Assembly: GCF_000014885.1 (NCBI RefSeq)
Contig: NC_011566.1
Location: 868,001 to 932,000, forward strand
Length of the DNA stretch: 64,000 nt
Reading direction: 5' to 3'
Origin: Shewanella piezotolerans WP3
Lineage (GTDB): Bacteria; Pseudomonadota; Gammaproteobacteria; Enterobacterales; Shewanellaceae
Below, in pieces: positions 45,030 to 54,559 of the stretch; the first letter of the stretch is position 1; each line of letters opens with the position of its first letter. The notes beneath the pieces are model-generated. The model saw only the letters and a program-made list of their open reading frames with translations, did not search any database and had not been told where the DNA came from. The translations under genes were made by a program, and so were the position numbers.

Positions 45030-46124
45030 ATGGCTAACAAAACTGTACTTTTTAACAAGCACCTAGAATCAAATGGCAAGATGGTAGATTTCCATGGTTG
45101 GGATATGCCACTTAACTACGGTTCTCAAATCGAAGAGCACCACGCTGTGCGTCAAGACGCTGGTATGTTCGACGTTTCTCACATGACAGTTGTTGATGTG
45201 ATTGGTGATGACGCTTGTGCCTTTTTACGTAAGTTGCTAGCCAACGACGTAGCCAAGCTAAAAGTACCAGGCAAAGCGCTATACGGCGGCATGCTTGATC
45301 ACAATGGCGGTGTTATCGACGACCTGATTACCTATTACCTTTCAGATACGCAGTACCGCATCGTGGTTAACTCAGCGACACGCGAAAAAGATCTTGCTTG
45401 GATCAACGAGCAAGTTAAAGGTTTCAGTGTTGAAGTGACAGAGCGTCCTGAACTGGCGATGATCGCTGTTCAAGGCCCTAACGCAAAAGCAAAAGCAGCG
45501 ACAGTATTTAACGACACGCAAAACGCGGCCGTTGAAGGCATGAAGCCATTCTTTGGCGTACAAGCTGACTCACTATTTATAGCAACAACAGGCTACACTG
45601 GCGAAACCGGTTACGAAGTTATCGTGCCAGAAGCTGAAGCTGAAGCGCTTTGGCAAGCTTTCCTAGACGCTGGCGTTAAGCCATGTGGGCTAGGCGCACG
45701 TGATACGCTACGTCTTGAAGCGGGCATGAACCTTTACGGCCTAGATATGGACGAAAGCGTAAACCCACTTGCTGCAAACATGGGCTGGACGGTTGCTTGG
45801 GCACCAGAAGATCGTGACTTCAACGGTCGTAAAGCACTTGAGAAGATCAAAGCTGAAGGCGCTGACAAGTTAGTCGGTCTAATCATGGATGCTAAAGGTG
45901 TTATCCGTCACGGTATGTCAGTATTCTTTACCGACAGCGACGGTGTTGAGCAGCAAGGTACGATTACTAGTGGTACATTCTCGCCAACACTTGGCTACTC
46001 AATCGCAATGGCACGTGTACCAAACACTATTGGTGATGTGGCAGAAGTTGAGATGCGTAAGAAGCGTGTACCGGTTAAAGTGATTGCACCTTCGTTTGTA
46101 CGTAACGGTAAGCAAGCATTCTAA
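45030..46124 (+). CDS. gcvT: Aminomethyltransferase (glycine cleavage T protein)
   Basis: 364 residues. HGWDMPLNYGSQIEEHHAVRQDAGMFDVSHM is the GcvT start signature; LLANDVAKL, GGVIDDLITY, GYTGETGYEVIVP and CGLGARDTLRLEAGMNLYG follow, with the OB-like C-terminal domain (GTITSGTFSPTLGYSIAMA). It transfers the methylene group from lipoyl-GcvH to tetrahydrofolate. AAGGGAT ribosome-binding site. First of gcvT-gcvH-gcvP. Confidence 0.97.
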   Translation: MANKTVLFNKHLESNGKMVDFHGWDMPLNYGSQIEEHHAVRQDAGMFDVSHMTVVDVIGDDACAFLRKLLANDVAKLKVPGKALYGGMLDHNGGVIDDLITYYLSDTQYRIVVNSATREKDLAWINEQVKGFSVEVTERPELAMIAVQGPNAKAKAATVFNDTQNAAVEGMKPFFGVQADSLFIATTGYTGETGYEVIVPEAEAEALWQAFLDAGVKPCGLGARDTLRLEAGMNLYGLDMDESVNPLAANMGWTVAWAPEDRDFNGRKALEKIKAEGADKLVGLIMDAKGVIRHGMSVFFTDSDGVEQQGTITSGTFSPTLGYSIAMARVPNTIGDVAEVEMRKKRVPVKVIAPSFVRNGKQAF

Positions 46125-46130
46125 CCTTTC

Positions 46131-46430
46131 TGGATTAATACTGGTTACTTCGGTTTAGGTTCTAGTAAAGAGTGTTGTCGTCAGTGCTGACGGATGTGTT
46201 TTCAAAGCATCAGTCACAGCGCTGACTCTTAACATTAGACCGAACTACCTGCGTATTAATCGCAGAAAAGTGTGCTGAGATGAGTGTCTATCATCTACAA
46301 CACATAATATTTTTAGGATTTATACGAGTTACTTAGGCCTACTAGCAAATTAGGATGAACTAACTAACGTATTAATCGTAGAAAAAGCATAAAGCTGACT
46401 TGCTTTGATTGATGGATAGCGCAAGTCAGC
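46131..46430. repeat. Structured repeat region between gcvT and gcvH
   Basis: About 300 of the 500 intergenic bases form hairpins: ACTTCGGTTTA with TTAGACCGAACT (46147 and 46235), AGATGA/TCATCT (46278-46295 area), and GCTGACTTGC/GCAAGTCAGC (46394-46403, 46421-46430). The sequence CGTATTAATCGNAGAAAA occurs twice as a direct repeat (46252 and 46368), each preceded by GTTACTT-type sequence, so two diverged copies of a module seem present. No coding potential. Confidence 0.65.
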
Positions 46431-46626
46431 GTAAAATTTGTGGTTACATCGCGTATAAGTAGTAACGTTGACGTATACGTCACTTTATACCCTAGACGGT
46501 TAGCGTTAATATCTACTGCAAGCATGAACCGCTGCGCCTAAGCGCAAAACTGATAAAAGCCTTATAAATCAGTGTAACGTCTTATAATATTACAGAATTA
46601 GAACAATCGAATAAGGATTAAGACCA

Positions 46627-47016
46627 ATGAGCAATATCCCAGCAGAACTAAAATATGCTTCTTCTCACGAGTGGGTTCGTAAAGAAGAAGACGGTAGCTA
46701 CACAGTAGGTATCAGTGAGCACGCTCAAGAGCTATTGGGTGACATGGTGTTCGTTGAACTTCCAGAAGTTGGCGACGACGTTAACGCTGGTGAAGACTGC
46801 GCAGTGGCAGAGTCTGTAAAAGCAGCATCTGACATCTACTCACCTCTAACAGGTGAAGTATTGGCCGTTAACGAAGCACTAGAAGATTCTCCTGAGCTGG
46901 TTAACAGCGATGCATTTGGTGATGGTTGGTTCTTCCGCGTGATGCCTTCTGACACCGCTGAGTTAGAAAACCTGCTTGATGCCGAAGGTTATCAAGCGGT
47001 TATCGACGACGAGTAA
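46627..47016 (+). CDS. gcvH: Glycine cleavage system H protein
   Basis: 129 residues, lipoyl-carrier protein: [35 protein letters not shown], then [17 protein letters not shown] with the lipoylated Lys65. Start ATG 46627. Carries the aminomethyl group between GcvP and GcvT. Terminator follows at 47029. Confidence 0.97.
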
Positions 47017-47028
47017 GTCGCGATAATC

Positions 47029-47065
47029 AACAAAGCCCCACTCTGCTAAAGATTGGGGCTTTGTT
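47029..47065 (+). terminator. Terminator or attenuator after gcvH
   Basis: AACAAAGCCCCA and TGGGGCTTTGTT form a perfect 12-bp stem with a 13-base loop but few following Ts. It might partly separate gcvH and gcvP expression. Confidence 0.65.
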
Positions 47066-47189
47066 CGTTATAAAGCATGTCACCTTTTACCTATAAGACA
47101 TGCCACAGAACAATCGAATTCTAAACAACGAGACCGGTAGCACCGCCCCCTACAGGCAGGATACTGGCAAATATGGAACTAGGTTACTC

Positions 47190-50078
47190 ATGACCAAAGA
47201 AACCCTTACGCAGTTAGAGCAGCACGAATTATTTCTTAGCCGTCATATCGGTCCTGGTGCCGAACAGCAGCAAGAGATGCTGAATTTTGTGGGTGCTGAA
47301 TCGTTAGCAGACTTGACCGGACAAATCGTGCCAGAGTCTATTCTGCTTAATCGTGACCTCGCCGTTGGCGATTCATGTGGTGAAGCTGAAGGCATGGCTT
47401 ATATTCGTCAAATTGCGGATAAGAACAAGGTCTTCAAAAGCTACATAGGTATGGGTTATCACGGTACTGAAGTACCAAGTGTTATCCAGCGTAACGTGCT
47501 TGAAAATCCGGGGTGGTACACTGCTTACACGCCATACCAGCCAGAGATTGCTCAAGGTCGCCTAGAAGCAATCTTGAACTTCCAGCAGCTATCAATGGAT
47601 CTTACCGGTCTTGACCTTGCGTCTTCATCATTGCTTGATGAAGCGACTGCTGCGGCTGAAGCCATGGCGTTGTCTAAGCGTGTTTCTAAAGCTAAAAAAG
47701 CCAACATCTACTTTGTTGCTGACGATGTATTCCCACAAACACTAGATGTAATAAAAACCCGCGCTGAGTGTTTTGGTTTTGAAGTTATCGTCGGCCCTGC
47801 AGCCGATGCCGCTAACTACGAACTATTTGGTGCCTTGTTCCAGTACACCAACCGTTATGGTCAAATTGTTGATCACAGCGAGTTGTTTGCCAAGTTGCAT
47901 GAGAAAAAGGCGATTGTATCAGTGGCAGCCGACATCATGTCGCTAGTGATGCTTAAATCTCCAGGCTCTATGGGCGCCGATGTGGTATTTGGTAACTCAC
48001 AGCGTTTTGGTGTGCCAATGGGCTTTGGTGGTCCTCACGCTGCCTTCTTTGTATCGCGTGATGCCTACAAGCGCTCCTTACCGGGCCGTATTATCGGAGT
48101 ATCACAAGATACTCGCGGTAACCGTGCACTGCGTATGGCAATGCAAACTCGTGAGCAACATATCCGCCGCGAAAAAGCCAACTCAAACATCTGTACTGCA
48201 CAGGTGTTACTGGCCAATATGGCGTCGTTCTACGCAGTATTCCATGGCCCACAAGGTCTTAAGGTTATTGCCGAGCGTATCCACCGTTTAGCTGACATTC
48301 TCGCTGCAGGCCTAACGGCTAAAGGCGTGGAACTGGTTAACAACACTTGGTTCGACACGCTCTCTATCAAAGGGCTAGATGTTGCTGCTGTTGTTGCTCG
48401 TTCAGAAGCCGCTGGCCTTAACCTACGTATCGATAGCGATGGCATTGTGGGCGTTAGCGTCAGCGAAACCACGCTACGTACCGATGTTGCCGAGCTATTT
48501 GATGTGATTTTAGGTGCTGGTCATGGTCTAGATGTGGCAGCACTTGATGAAGCTATCCTTGCTAACGGCAGCACGTCAGTGCCGGCTGAGCTTGTTCGCA
48601 CCGATGCCATCTTGACTCATCCAACGTTTAATCGCTACCAAAGCGAAACAGAGATGATGCGTTACATCAAGCGCTTAGAGAACAAAGATCTCGCCTTGAA
48701 CCACTCAATGATCTCACTGGGTTCATGCACCATGAAGCTAAACGCAGCCACCGAGATGATGCCTATCACTTGGCCTGAGTTTGGTAACATGCACCCATTC
48801 TGCCCACAAGACCAAGCACAAGGTTACGCCGAGCTGCTTGAAGAACTATCGACCTGGTTGGTGGATATCACAGGTTATGATGCGGTATCACTGCAACCTA
48901 ACTCAGGTGCACAGGGTGAATACGCCGGTCTGCTAGCGATTAAGCAATACCACGAGTCTCGTGGCGATGCACACAGAAACATCTGTTTGATCCCACAGTC
49001 TGCGCACGGTACAAACCCAGCTTCAGCACAACTTGCTGGCATGAAAATCGTAGTTACCGCCTGTGATAAAGCCGGTAACATCGACATGGATGATCTACGT
49101 GCTAAAGCGGCAGAAGTGGCTGACAACCTGTCATGCATCATGGTGACCTACCCATCGACTCACGGTGTGTATGAAGAAACCATTAGCGAGATCTGCGAGG
49201 TGATTCATGAGCACGGCGGTCAAGTTTACCTTGATGGCGCCAACATGAACGCACAGGTAGGCCTAACATCACCTGGCTTTATCGGCGCTGACGTATCACA
49301 CCTTAACTTGCATAAAACCTTCGCTATTCCACATGGCGGCGGCGGACCAGGTATGGGCCCAATTGGTGTTAAAAAGCACCTTGCGCCATTCCTATCTGGC
49401 CACGCAGTGGTTAAGCATGGTCTAGAGTCAGACAACAACGGTGCCGTTTCTGCTGCGCCATTTGGTAGCGCAGGTATCCTGCCTATCACTTGGATGTACA
49501 TCAAGTTACTCGGTAAGAAGGGTCTGCGTGAGTCAACGCAAGTGGCACTGCTTAACGCTAACTACATGATGAAGAAACTGTCTGAGCATTACCCGGTACT
49601 TTATACAGGCCGAAATGACCGTGTTGCCCATGAGTGCATCATCGATTTACGTCCACTTAAAGAGTCATCAGGTGTGACTGAGATGGATATCGCTAAGCGT
49701 CTTAACGATTACGGCTTCCATGCGCCAACCATGAGCTTCCCAGTTGCGGGAACCTTAATGATTGAGCCAACAGAGTCTGAGTCTAAAGTTGAGCTAGACA
49801 GATTCATCGAGGCGATGGTGGCTATTCGCGGCGAAGTTGCCAAGGTAGAAGCCGGTGAATGGCCAGCGGACAATAACCCGCTGCACAATGCACCGCATAC
49901 CCTAGCTGACATCATGGACCCAGCGTTTGATTCACGTCCTTACAGTCGTGAAGAAGCCGTGTTCCCAACGGCAGCGGTTAAGTTGAATAAGTTCTGGCCA
50001 ACGGTTAATCGTATTGATGATGTGTTTGGTGACAGAAACCTTTTCTGTGCTTGTGTGCCAATTTCTGACTACGAATAA
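47190..50078 (+). CDS. gcvP: Glycine dehydrogenase (decarboxylating), P protein
   Basis: 962 residues from ATG 47190 (MTKETLTQLEQHELFLSRHIGP), the normal family start; the open frame extends upstream to 47100 but the extra 30 residues look non-native. N-half: RHIGP, IGMGYHGT, NPGWYTAYTPYQPEIAQGR. C-half: PLP lysine in HLNLHKTFAIPHGGGGPG (about residue 708). Decarboxylates glycine and passes the methylamine to lipoyl-GcvH. Followed by a terminator. Confidence 0.97.
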   Translation: MTKETLTQLEQHELFLSRHIGPGAEQQQEMLNFVGAESLADLTGQIVPESILLNRDLAVGDSCGEAEGMAYIRQIADKNKVFKSYIGMGYHGTEVPSVIQRNVLENPGWYTAYTPYQPEIAQGRLEAILNFQQLSMDLTGLDLASSSLLDEATAAAEAMALSKRVSKAKKANIYFVADDVFPQTLDVIKTRAECFGFEVIVGPAADAANYELFGALFQYTNRYGQIVDHSELFAKLHEKKAIVSVAADIMSLVMLKSPGSMGADVVFGNSQRFGVPMGFGGPHAAFFVSRDAYKRSLPGRIIGVSQDTRGNRALRMAMQTREQHIRREKANSNICTAQVLLANMASFYAVFHGPQGLKVIAERIHRLADILAAGLTAKGVELVNNTWFDTLSIKGLDVAAVVARSEAAGLNLRIDSDGIVGVSVSETTLRTDVAELFDVILGAGHGLDVAALDEAILANGSTSVPAELVRTDAILTHPTFNRYQSETEMMRYIKRLENKDLALNHSMISLGSCTMKLNAATEMMPITWPEFGNMHPFCPQDQAQGYAELLEELSTWLVDITGYDAVSLQPNSGAQGEYAGLLAIKQYHESRGDAHRNICLIPQSAHGTNPASAQLAGMKIVVTACDKAGNIDMDDLRAKAAEVADNLSCIMVTYPSTHGVYEETISEICEVIHEHGGQVYLDGANMNAQVGLTSPGFIGADVSHLNLHKTFAIPHGGGGPGMGPIGVKKHLAPFLSGHAVVKHGLESDNNGAVSAAPFGSAGILPITWMYIKLLGKKGLRESTQVALLNANYMMKKLSEHYPVLYTGRNDRVAHECIIDLRPLKESSGVTEMDIAKRLNDYGFHAPTMSFPVAGTLMIEPTESESKVELDRFIEAMVAIRGEVAKVEAGEWPADNNPLHNAPHTLADIMDPAFDSRPYSREEAVFPTAAVKLNKFWPTVNRIDDVFGDRNLFCACVPISDYE

Positions 50079-50204
50079 ATGACTACTTAACCTCGGTAAT
50101 ACGGCTTCAGCCTCAGGTTTTCGCTGCTCATTGACTGGAGTCAACTCCGCGGCGAAAACCATCGGCTTCCTTGTCTTACCGTCGGCAGTAACGTCATTTG
50201 TATG

Positions 50205-50230
50205 AAACGCACCCTTAGTGGTGCGTTTTT
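50205..50230 (+). terminator. Terminator of gcvP
   Basis: AAACGCACC-CTTAGT-GGTGCGTTTTTT about 130 bases after the gcvP stop. Confidence 0.9.
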
Positions 50231-50600
50231 TATTGGGTTTTTTATGGCCTAAGGCCACTAAAGTCGTGGCGCTTCGCCCACACCTGACCAAAAAGGGGAA
50301 AGCGCTTGCCCCCTTTTGGATATCCCTCAGCGCCCCAGACGAAGTTGTTTCCCTCGTACTTATTTCGAAATCGCCTAACGCTTCCGATGGGACATCCTGT
50401 CTCGCGAAAGCTATGACCACGTCCGTGTGGGCATTACGGCTATTTCTTCAACGTACTTCGGCAACTTCGATGGGGAATAGGTGTGTTCTGTAAGTCTACG
50501 TTGAAAGTTTATTCGACAGTGGTTGCATCATGCGATATTAGCCAGCAGAATCAGCTTTATAGCGCTTGAATTAAACCAATTGATTTAAACCAGAGCAAAG
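50231..50600. other. Non-coding stretch, possibly a dispersed Shewanella repeat
   Basis: Open frames exist on both strands through 50230-50490 (PHLTKKGKALAPFWISLSAP on plus), which is typical of repeats that are sometimes annotated as proteins, but neither has a ribosome-binding site or recognisable domain. Single copy in this window, so it cannot be confirmed as a repeat. Confidence 0.35.
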
Positions 50601-50615
50601 TGACGATAAAAACCG

Positions 50616-51074
50616 ATGATCCAGACTGATATGCAAGAGCAACTTCCTATTACGATTTTGGCTGATAGCCGCTTTTCCAGTTCGCTTAAACCTTTGTTGA
50701 CTCAGCTGGAAATATGGATCAATTTCCAAGCCTTAAAGGCGGATTGGTTTGGTGATGAAGCCTGTATCTTGTCGTTTGAGTTTACCTTGATTAGAACGAT
50801 TGAAGAGCATGCGCTGAAAGCGAGTGCTGCTAGTGAAAAGGGCGCTGAGGCTTCTAGTGGTAAGGGCGCTGCGGCTTCTAGTGGTAAAGAGTGGAACGTC
50901 GAGTCAGGTTATGCTTACTCTTATGACTGCGATAGCTTAAAAACGACTGCTTTTATTGCGGTTGCTGACTTGCTTGAAGCGGGTGTAGGAATAGAGCAGG
51001 GGATAAAGCAGCGGTTGGTGAGTGTGGCTAATAGTGTTGGGGCAGAGCATGGGCTGTTAGGGATGTCATTGTAA
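50616..51074 (+). CDS. Hypothetical protein with in-frame 24-bp tandem repeat
   Basis: 152 residues; start ATG 50616 (MIQTDMQEQ) or ATG 50631. It has no signal peptide or TM. The central region has two copies of an 8-residue unit (KGAEASSG, KGAAASSG) encoded by near-identical 24-base repeats (50840-50886). Flanking parts look globular (LEIWINFQALKADWFGDEACILSFEFTLIRTIEEHAL; FIAVADLLEAGVGIEQGI). No family recognised. Length may vary between strains through the repeat. Confidence 0.6.
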   Translation: MIQTDMQEQLPITILADSRFSSSLKPLLTQLEIWINFQALKADWFGDEACILSFEFTLIRTIEEHALKASAASEKGAEASSGKGAAASSGKEWNVESGYAYSYDCDSLKTTAFIAVADLLEAGVGIEQGIKQRLVSVANSVGAEHGLLGMSL

Positions 51075-51334
51075 GCAGCTGATAATTGCTGCTGTGACTA
51101 GCTACAGCTGCGTTGAACCTCGGCTCCAGTGCTTGTTGGGTAAAGGTTTACTCTGATCCACTTATTATGTATTTTGTACATTACGTTTTTAGAAATCGAC
51201 ATCGGATGGTTTCATTTCGATGTGAGAAACAGCGGTGACGTTGTCTGTTGGCCGCCAGATAAGGGGATTCAAAACAGTCAGTGAGTAATTGATTGTAAAT
51301 TGTAAGAAATGGTACAAACTAAATGCAGTTATCA
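51075..51334. other. Intergenic, no gene
   Basis: About 260 bases; no gene, clear repeat or terminator. Confidence 0.4.
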
Positions 51335-52366
51335 CTAATCGGAGTTAGATTTTTCCAAAGCGAATTTGAATGCATCACCAATATCTTCTGCGTACTTTCT
51401 AAGTAAATTCATCAGCACGACGTTATCAATATTCGGATTAAACTTAAGCAAAGTTAAAGTAATCTGCATTAGGCTCAAGGCTGTAGAATGTGCAGGGTCG
51501 CACATGCCTGAACTACTCTGTCCCACAATCAACACATCATCTTCACATTCACTCAGTGCAAGTCGACTCTTCGTGCCTTTAGATCCAGCATGAACGTTTT
51601 GACTTGCCATTTTATAATATGGTCGCATATGCTCTAACTCTACGTCTTGTTCCAAAGCTCTGAAACCAACGCTTTTAGGAGTCCTATCTGGAAAATATAT
51701 CGCCGCCCAACCGTAATGAGTTTCAAATCCTTTGCCAAATTCTTTCTTAGCAGCATCGAACATTATTTTATAGTTATCGATTATGCTTTGTTCGGGTGCT
51801 TTTGAATTCAATCGATGTTCAAATTTCTTATGCTCTTTCATTCCGTCATAGCAATCAATTATTTCATGAGCATCAAATCGCCTGGCACATTCTTCACCAT
51901 GCTTATCAATAAACATTGCCGTCACATTAACTTCGTGTAATGCACGCCAGCGTGCATGTGCAGCATCGGAAAATCCGTTCTTTAAGAGACATAATATTTC
52001 ATTAGAAATGTGACATGCTCTAGCATGATGGCGAAGCAAAACAGTAAATAAGAACAAGTCTTCATTTTCACTACCATTTTGCATATTACGGTGCAAGTCC
52101 ACCCCAGACTCGATACAAATTCGTATATGAGTTTCCAATAAGTCGAAGCCAGTTTGCCATCTAGATTCATTGAGTTGAGTAAATTCAGAAAATTCGTTTC
52201 TTTGTGACTTGAGCATTTCGACGCCGCTAATATTCAAGTTTCCACGGAGCAAAGCAGCCTTTTGGCTAGCAAATTCAGTAATGAATTTCTCGTTATCTGG
52301 TTGAGCCAATCCATTTAAAGCTAATTCAGCGAGGGCTTTATTAAGCTCTTCTGTTAAAAAATTCAT
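51335..52366 (-). CDS. DUF5677 domain-containing protein
   Basis: 343 residues, mainly alpha-helical. The central region ACHISNEILCLLKNGFSDAAHARWRALHEVNVTAMFI is the DUF5677 pattern (helical domain with conserved His/Arg). No signal peptide or TM. Family function unknown; members are often in accessory regions. Base composition is lower in GC than the gcv genes, in line with an acquired segment. Confidence 0.72.
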   Translation of the reverse strand: MNFLTEELNKALAELALNGLAQPDNEKFITEFASQKAALLRGNLNISGVEMLKSQRNEFSEFTQLNESRWQTGFDLLETHIRICIESGVDLHRNMQNGSENEDLFLFTVLLRHHARACHISNEILCLLKNGFSDAAHARWRALHEVNVTAMFIDKHGEECARRFDAHEIIDCYDGMKEHKKFEHRLNSKAPEQSIIDNYKIMFDAAKKEFGKGFETHYGWAAIYFPDRTPKSVGFRALEQDVELEHMRPYYKMASQNVHAGSKGTKSRLALSECEDDVLIVGQSSSGMCDPAHSTALSLMQITLTLLKFNPNIDNVVLMNLLRKYAEDIGDAFKFALEKSNSD

Positions 52367-52464
52367 TTAAAAGCCATAAATATTAGGATGATAAAGAAAT
52401 AGTATCACCATTTCCACGATTCGTGATATGACTTCAGAATAGTACAAGCAAATAATACATATAA

Positions 52465-52490
52465 CTAATCATAGACGCCCATCATTAATG
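52465..52490. repeat. 26-bp dispersed motif, copy 1
   Basis: ATCATAGACGCCCATCATTA; related copies at 59373-59398 and 62637-62661. It lies 55 bases upstream of the RAYT remnant. See findings. Confidence 0.65.
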
Positions 52491-52544
52491 CATGTTTTTG
52501 TGCCTCTTACTAAGCTTTAGGTATTGCTTAAGTAAAAGGTTGTT

Positions 52545-52794
52545 ATGCCCCGTCCCAGAAGTACGCTGATTAGCCTTGAGCTTTTTACTTAACAATCAGT
52601 CCTTATTATCATTGTTGTAGCCGAGTAGTCCGGCGTGCATGCTGTTGAAACAAAAAGTGTGTGGTGATGACAAATTCACAGGCAAAAATTACGACCATCG
52701 CCGTGGTTGGGTTGAAGCACAAATACTGAAGTTAACAGACGTGTTTGCGATTGGCGTAGCTGCGTATGAACTCTTGATGGCAAAAGGGGAGTAA
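52545..52794 (+). pseudogene. Remnant of REP-associated tyrosine (Y1) transposase (RAYT)
   Basis: Three reading-frame pieces line up with RAYT proteins: MPRPRSTLISLE (from ATG 52545), PYYHCCSRVVRRA (from 52601, another frame) and VCGDDKFTGKNYDHRRGWVEAQILKLTDVFAIGVAAY (52639 on, third frame). At least two frameshifts and loss of everything after AAY, including the HxH metal motif (normally NHYHVV) and catalytic tyrosine, so it is dead. RAYTs mobilise or process REP palindromes. Confidence 0.85.
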
Positions 52795-53064
52795 TCATTT
52801 ACATGTAGTGCTTTATATTGATTAATAATGGGTGGCTTAATTGACTGTTCTAAATGGCTGAAAAATAAACACAAATGTATTGAGGTAGACTCTACCTCTA
52901 TTTTCTTTAGCATTATGAGTGGTTATTAATAATAGCTTTAGTTGTCGAACCTAATAAAGTAACTGTTTAATTATATTATTTTTAATTTAAGAGTAAACGC
53001 TTTCAAATATTTTTAACTTTATCGCTGTTTTACACTTAGCCACATCAATTAAATAGGTGGTTAA
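52795..53064. other. Intergenic, nrfA upstream region
   Basis: Very AT-rich 270 bases. A TTAATAATGGGT sequence at about 52822 is a partial match to the dispersed CCCATCATTAATGG motif. No clear CRP or FNR box found by eye. Confidence 0.4.
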
Positions 53065-54453
53065 ATGTTAAATAAAAATTTGAAAATTACAGCGATAGCA
53101 ATGGTTATTGCTAGCATCTCTACCTCAACTTTGGCTGGTGATGAAATAGATCCTCGAAGTGAACAATACGCTAAGAAATTTCCAAAGCAATATAAAACTT
53201 GGAAAAAGACTATAGAGCAAGATAAGAAGATTGATGAAGTAAAATCAAATCCAAATCTTGCCGTATTGTGGGCTGGTTACGCATTCTCTAGAGATTATGA
53301 TACTCCGAGAGGACATCAATATGCGATCACAGATGTACGTGGAACGTTAAGGGTAGGTAGCCCGGATGCAGAGCATAAAGATCTGCAGCCTATGGCTTGT
53401 TGGTCATGTAAAGGTCCAGACGTTCCCCGACTAATTACCGAACAAGGGGAGGATGGATTTTTTAATAATACTTGGAGCTCAGCTGGTGCAGAAATAGTGA
53501 ATACTATTGGTTGTCAGGATTGTCATGAGCCAGGTTCGTCTAAGCTTCGGGTATCCAGGCCTTTTGCTCAACGTGCGATGGATAAGATAGGTAAAGAGTG
53601 GGACAGTGCATCGAAAACTGACAGAAAGTCTATGGTATGTGGGCAGTGTCACGTTGAATATTACTTTGAGAAGGGTAGTAAAAAAGCAGCTTTCCCATGG
53701 GACAATGGCGTTGAAGCCGACAATGTAGAAGAGTTTTTCGACTCTATAGATTTTGTTGATTGGACACATCAAATCTCAAAAACTCCCATGCTTAAAGCCC
53801 AGCACCCAGATTATGAGACATGGAGTTCAGGCGTTCATGGCCAAAACAATGTCACTTGTATCGATTGCCATATGCCTAAAATTACCAATGATAAGGGGCG
53901 TAAGTTTACCGACCATCAAGTCGGTAATCCGTTTGATCGTTTCGAGCAGGTCTGTGCTAATTGTCACGAACAGAGCAAAGAACAGATGGTAGACGTTGTA
54001 CAAAAACGTCAAGCAATGATTAATGGACTTAAAGATCGAGTAGAAATTCAGTTGGTTCACGCTCACTACGAAGCTGGCGCTGCGATTAAAGAGGGAGCAT
54101 CTGAAGCAGATCTTAAGCCAATTCAAGACGATATTAGACATGCGCAATGGCGCTGGGATTATGCGACTGCTTCACATGGTATAGCAATGCACAATCCAGA
54201 AGAAGCGTTAAGAGTACTAGGAACAGCAATTGATTTGGCCGCTGATGCGAGGGTGAAGCTGGCTCGATTACTCGGCAAGATGGGCATCAAACAGCCTGTC
54301 GCTATCCCTGATATATCAACTAAGGAAAAAGCACAGAAAGCGATAGGCTTAAATATGGATAAGCTAGAAGCCGAAAAAGCTAACTTTTCGAAAACTATTC
54401 TGCCCAAATGGGATAAAGAAGCTAAAGAAAGAGAGTCAAAACTTAATAAGTAA
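53065..54453 (+). CDS. nrfA: Ammonia-forming cytochrome c nitrite reductase NrfA
   Basis: 462 residues with signal peptide (MVIASISTSTLAG). Catalytic haem CWSCK at residue 112, where Lys is the ligand, and four CxxCH at about 150, 192, 265 and 297, the exact NrfA set. Active-site residues appear in the family context (IDCHMPK, KFTDHQVG, VHAHYEAGAA). Reduces nitrite to ammonia in the periplasm with six electrons. No nrfBCD or maturation genes are adjacent, as in Shewanella where CymA supplies electrons. Low GC of this segment suggests it may be an extra copy. Confidence 0.95.
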   Translation: MLNKNLKITAIAMVIASISTSTLAGDEIDPRSEQYAKKFPKQYKTWKKTIEQDKKIDEVKSNPNLAVLWAGYAFSRDYDTPRGHQYAITDVRGTLRVGSPDAEHKDLQPMACWSCKGPDVPRLITEQGEDGFFNNTWSSAGAEIVNTIGCQDCHEPGSSKLRVSRPFAQRAMDKIGKEWDSASKTDRKSMVCGQCHVEYYFEKGSKKAAFPWDNGVEADNVEEFFDSIDFVDWTHQISKTPMLKAQHPDYETWSSGVHGQNNVTCIDCHMPKITNDKGRKFTDHQVGNPFDRFEQVCANCHEQSKEQMVDVVQKRQAMINGLKDRVEIQLVHAHYEAGAAIKEGASEADLKPIQDDIRHAQWRWDYATASHGIAMHNPEEALRVLGTAIDLAADARVKLARLLGKMGIKQPVAIPDISTKEKAQKAIGLNMDKLEAEKANFSKTILPKWDKEAKERESKLNK

Positions 54454-54462
54454 AAGATAAGT

Positions 54463-54520
54463 CCTATACGATAATGTCTTATCTTCATTACCCCACCGAC
54501 AATAGTTGTTATCGTATAGG
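54463..54520. other. 12-bp inverted repeat downstream of nrfA
   Basis: CCTATACGATAA (54463-54474) and TTATCGTATAGG (54509-54520) are perfect complements 34 bases apart, with AAGATAAG/CTTATCTT near the first arm. Might be an mRNA 3' stem. Confidence 0.6.
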
Positions 54521-54526
54521 CATTAA

Positions 54527-54559
54527 CGACATAAAAAAACCGTAAGGTTTTTTATGTCG
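54527..54559. terminator. Terminator after nrfA
   Basis: CGACATAAAAAACC-GTAA-GGTTTTTTATGTCG near-perfect stem with A/T runs. Confidence 0.85.

Noticed and set aside
47100..47189. 30-residue N-terminal extension of GcvP
   Set aside because: The family starts at MTKETLTQLEQ; the extension is of low similarity and has no better start signal.
50218..50493. Open frames on both strands after gcvP as genes
   Set aside because: They begin within the terminator, lack start signals and show no domain; more like a repeat.
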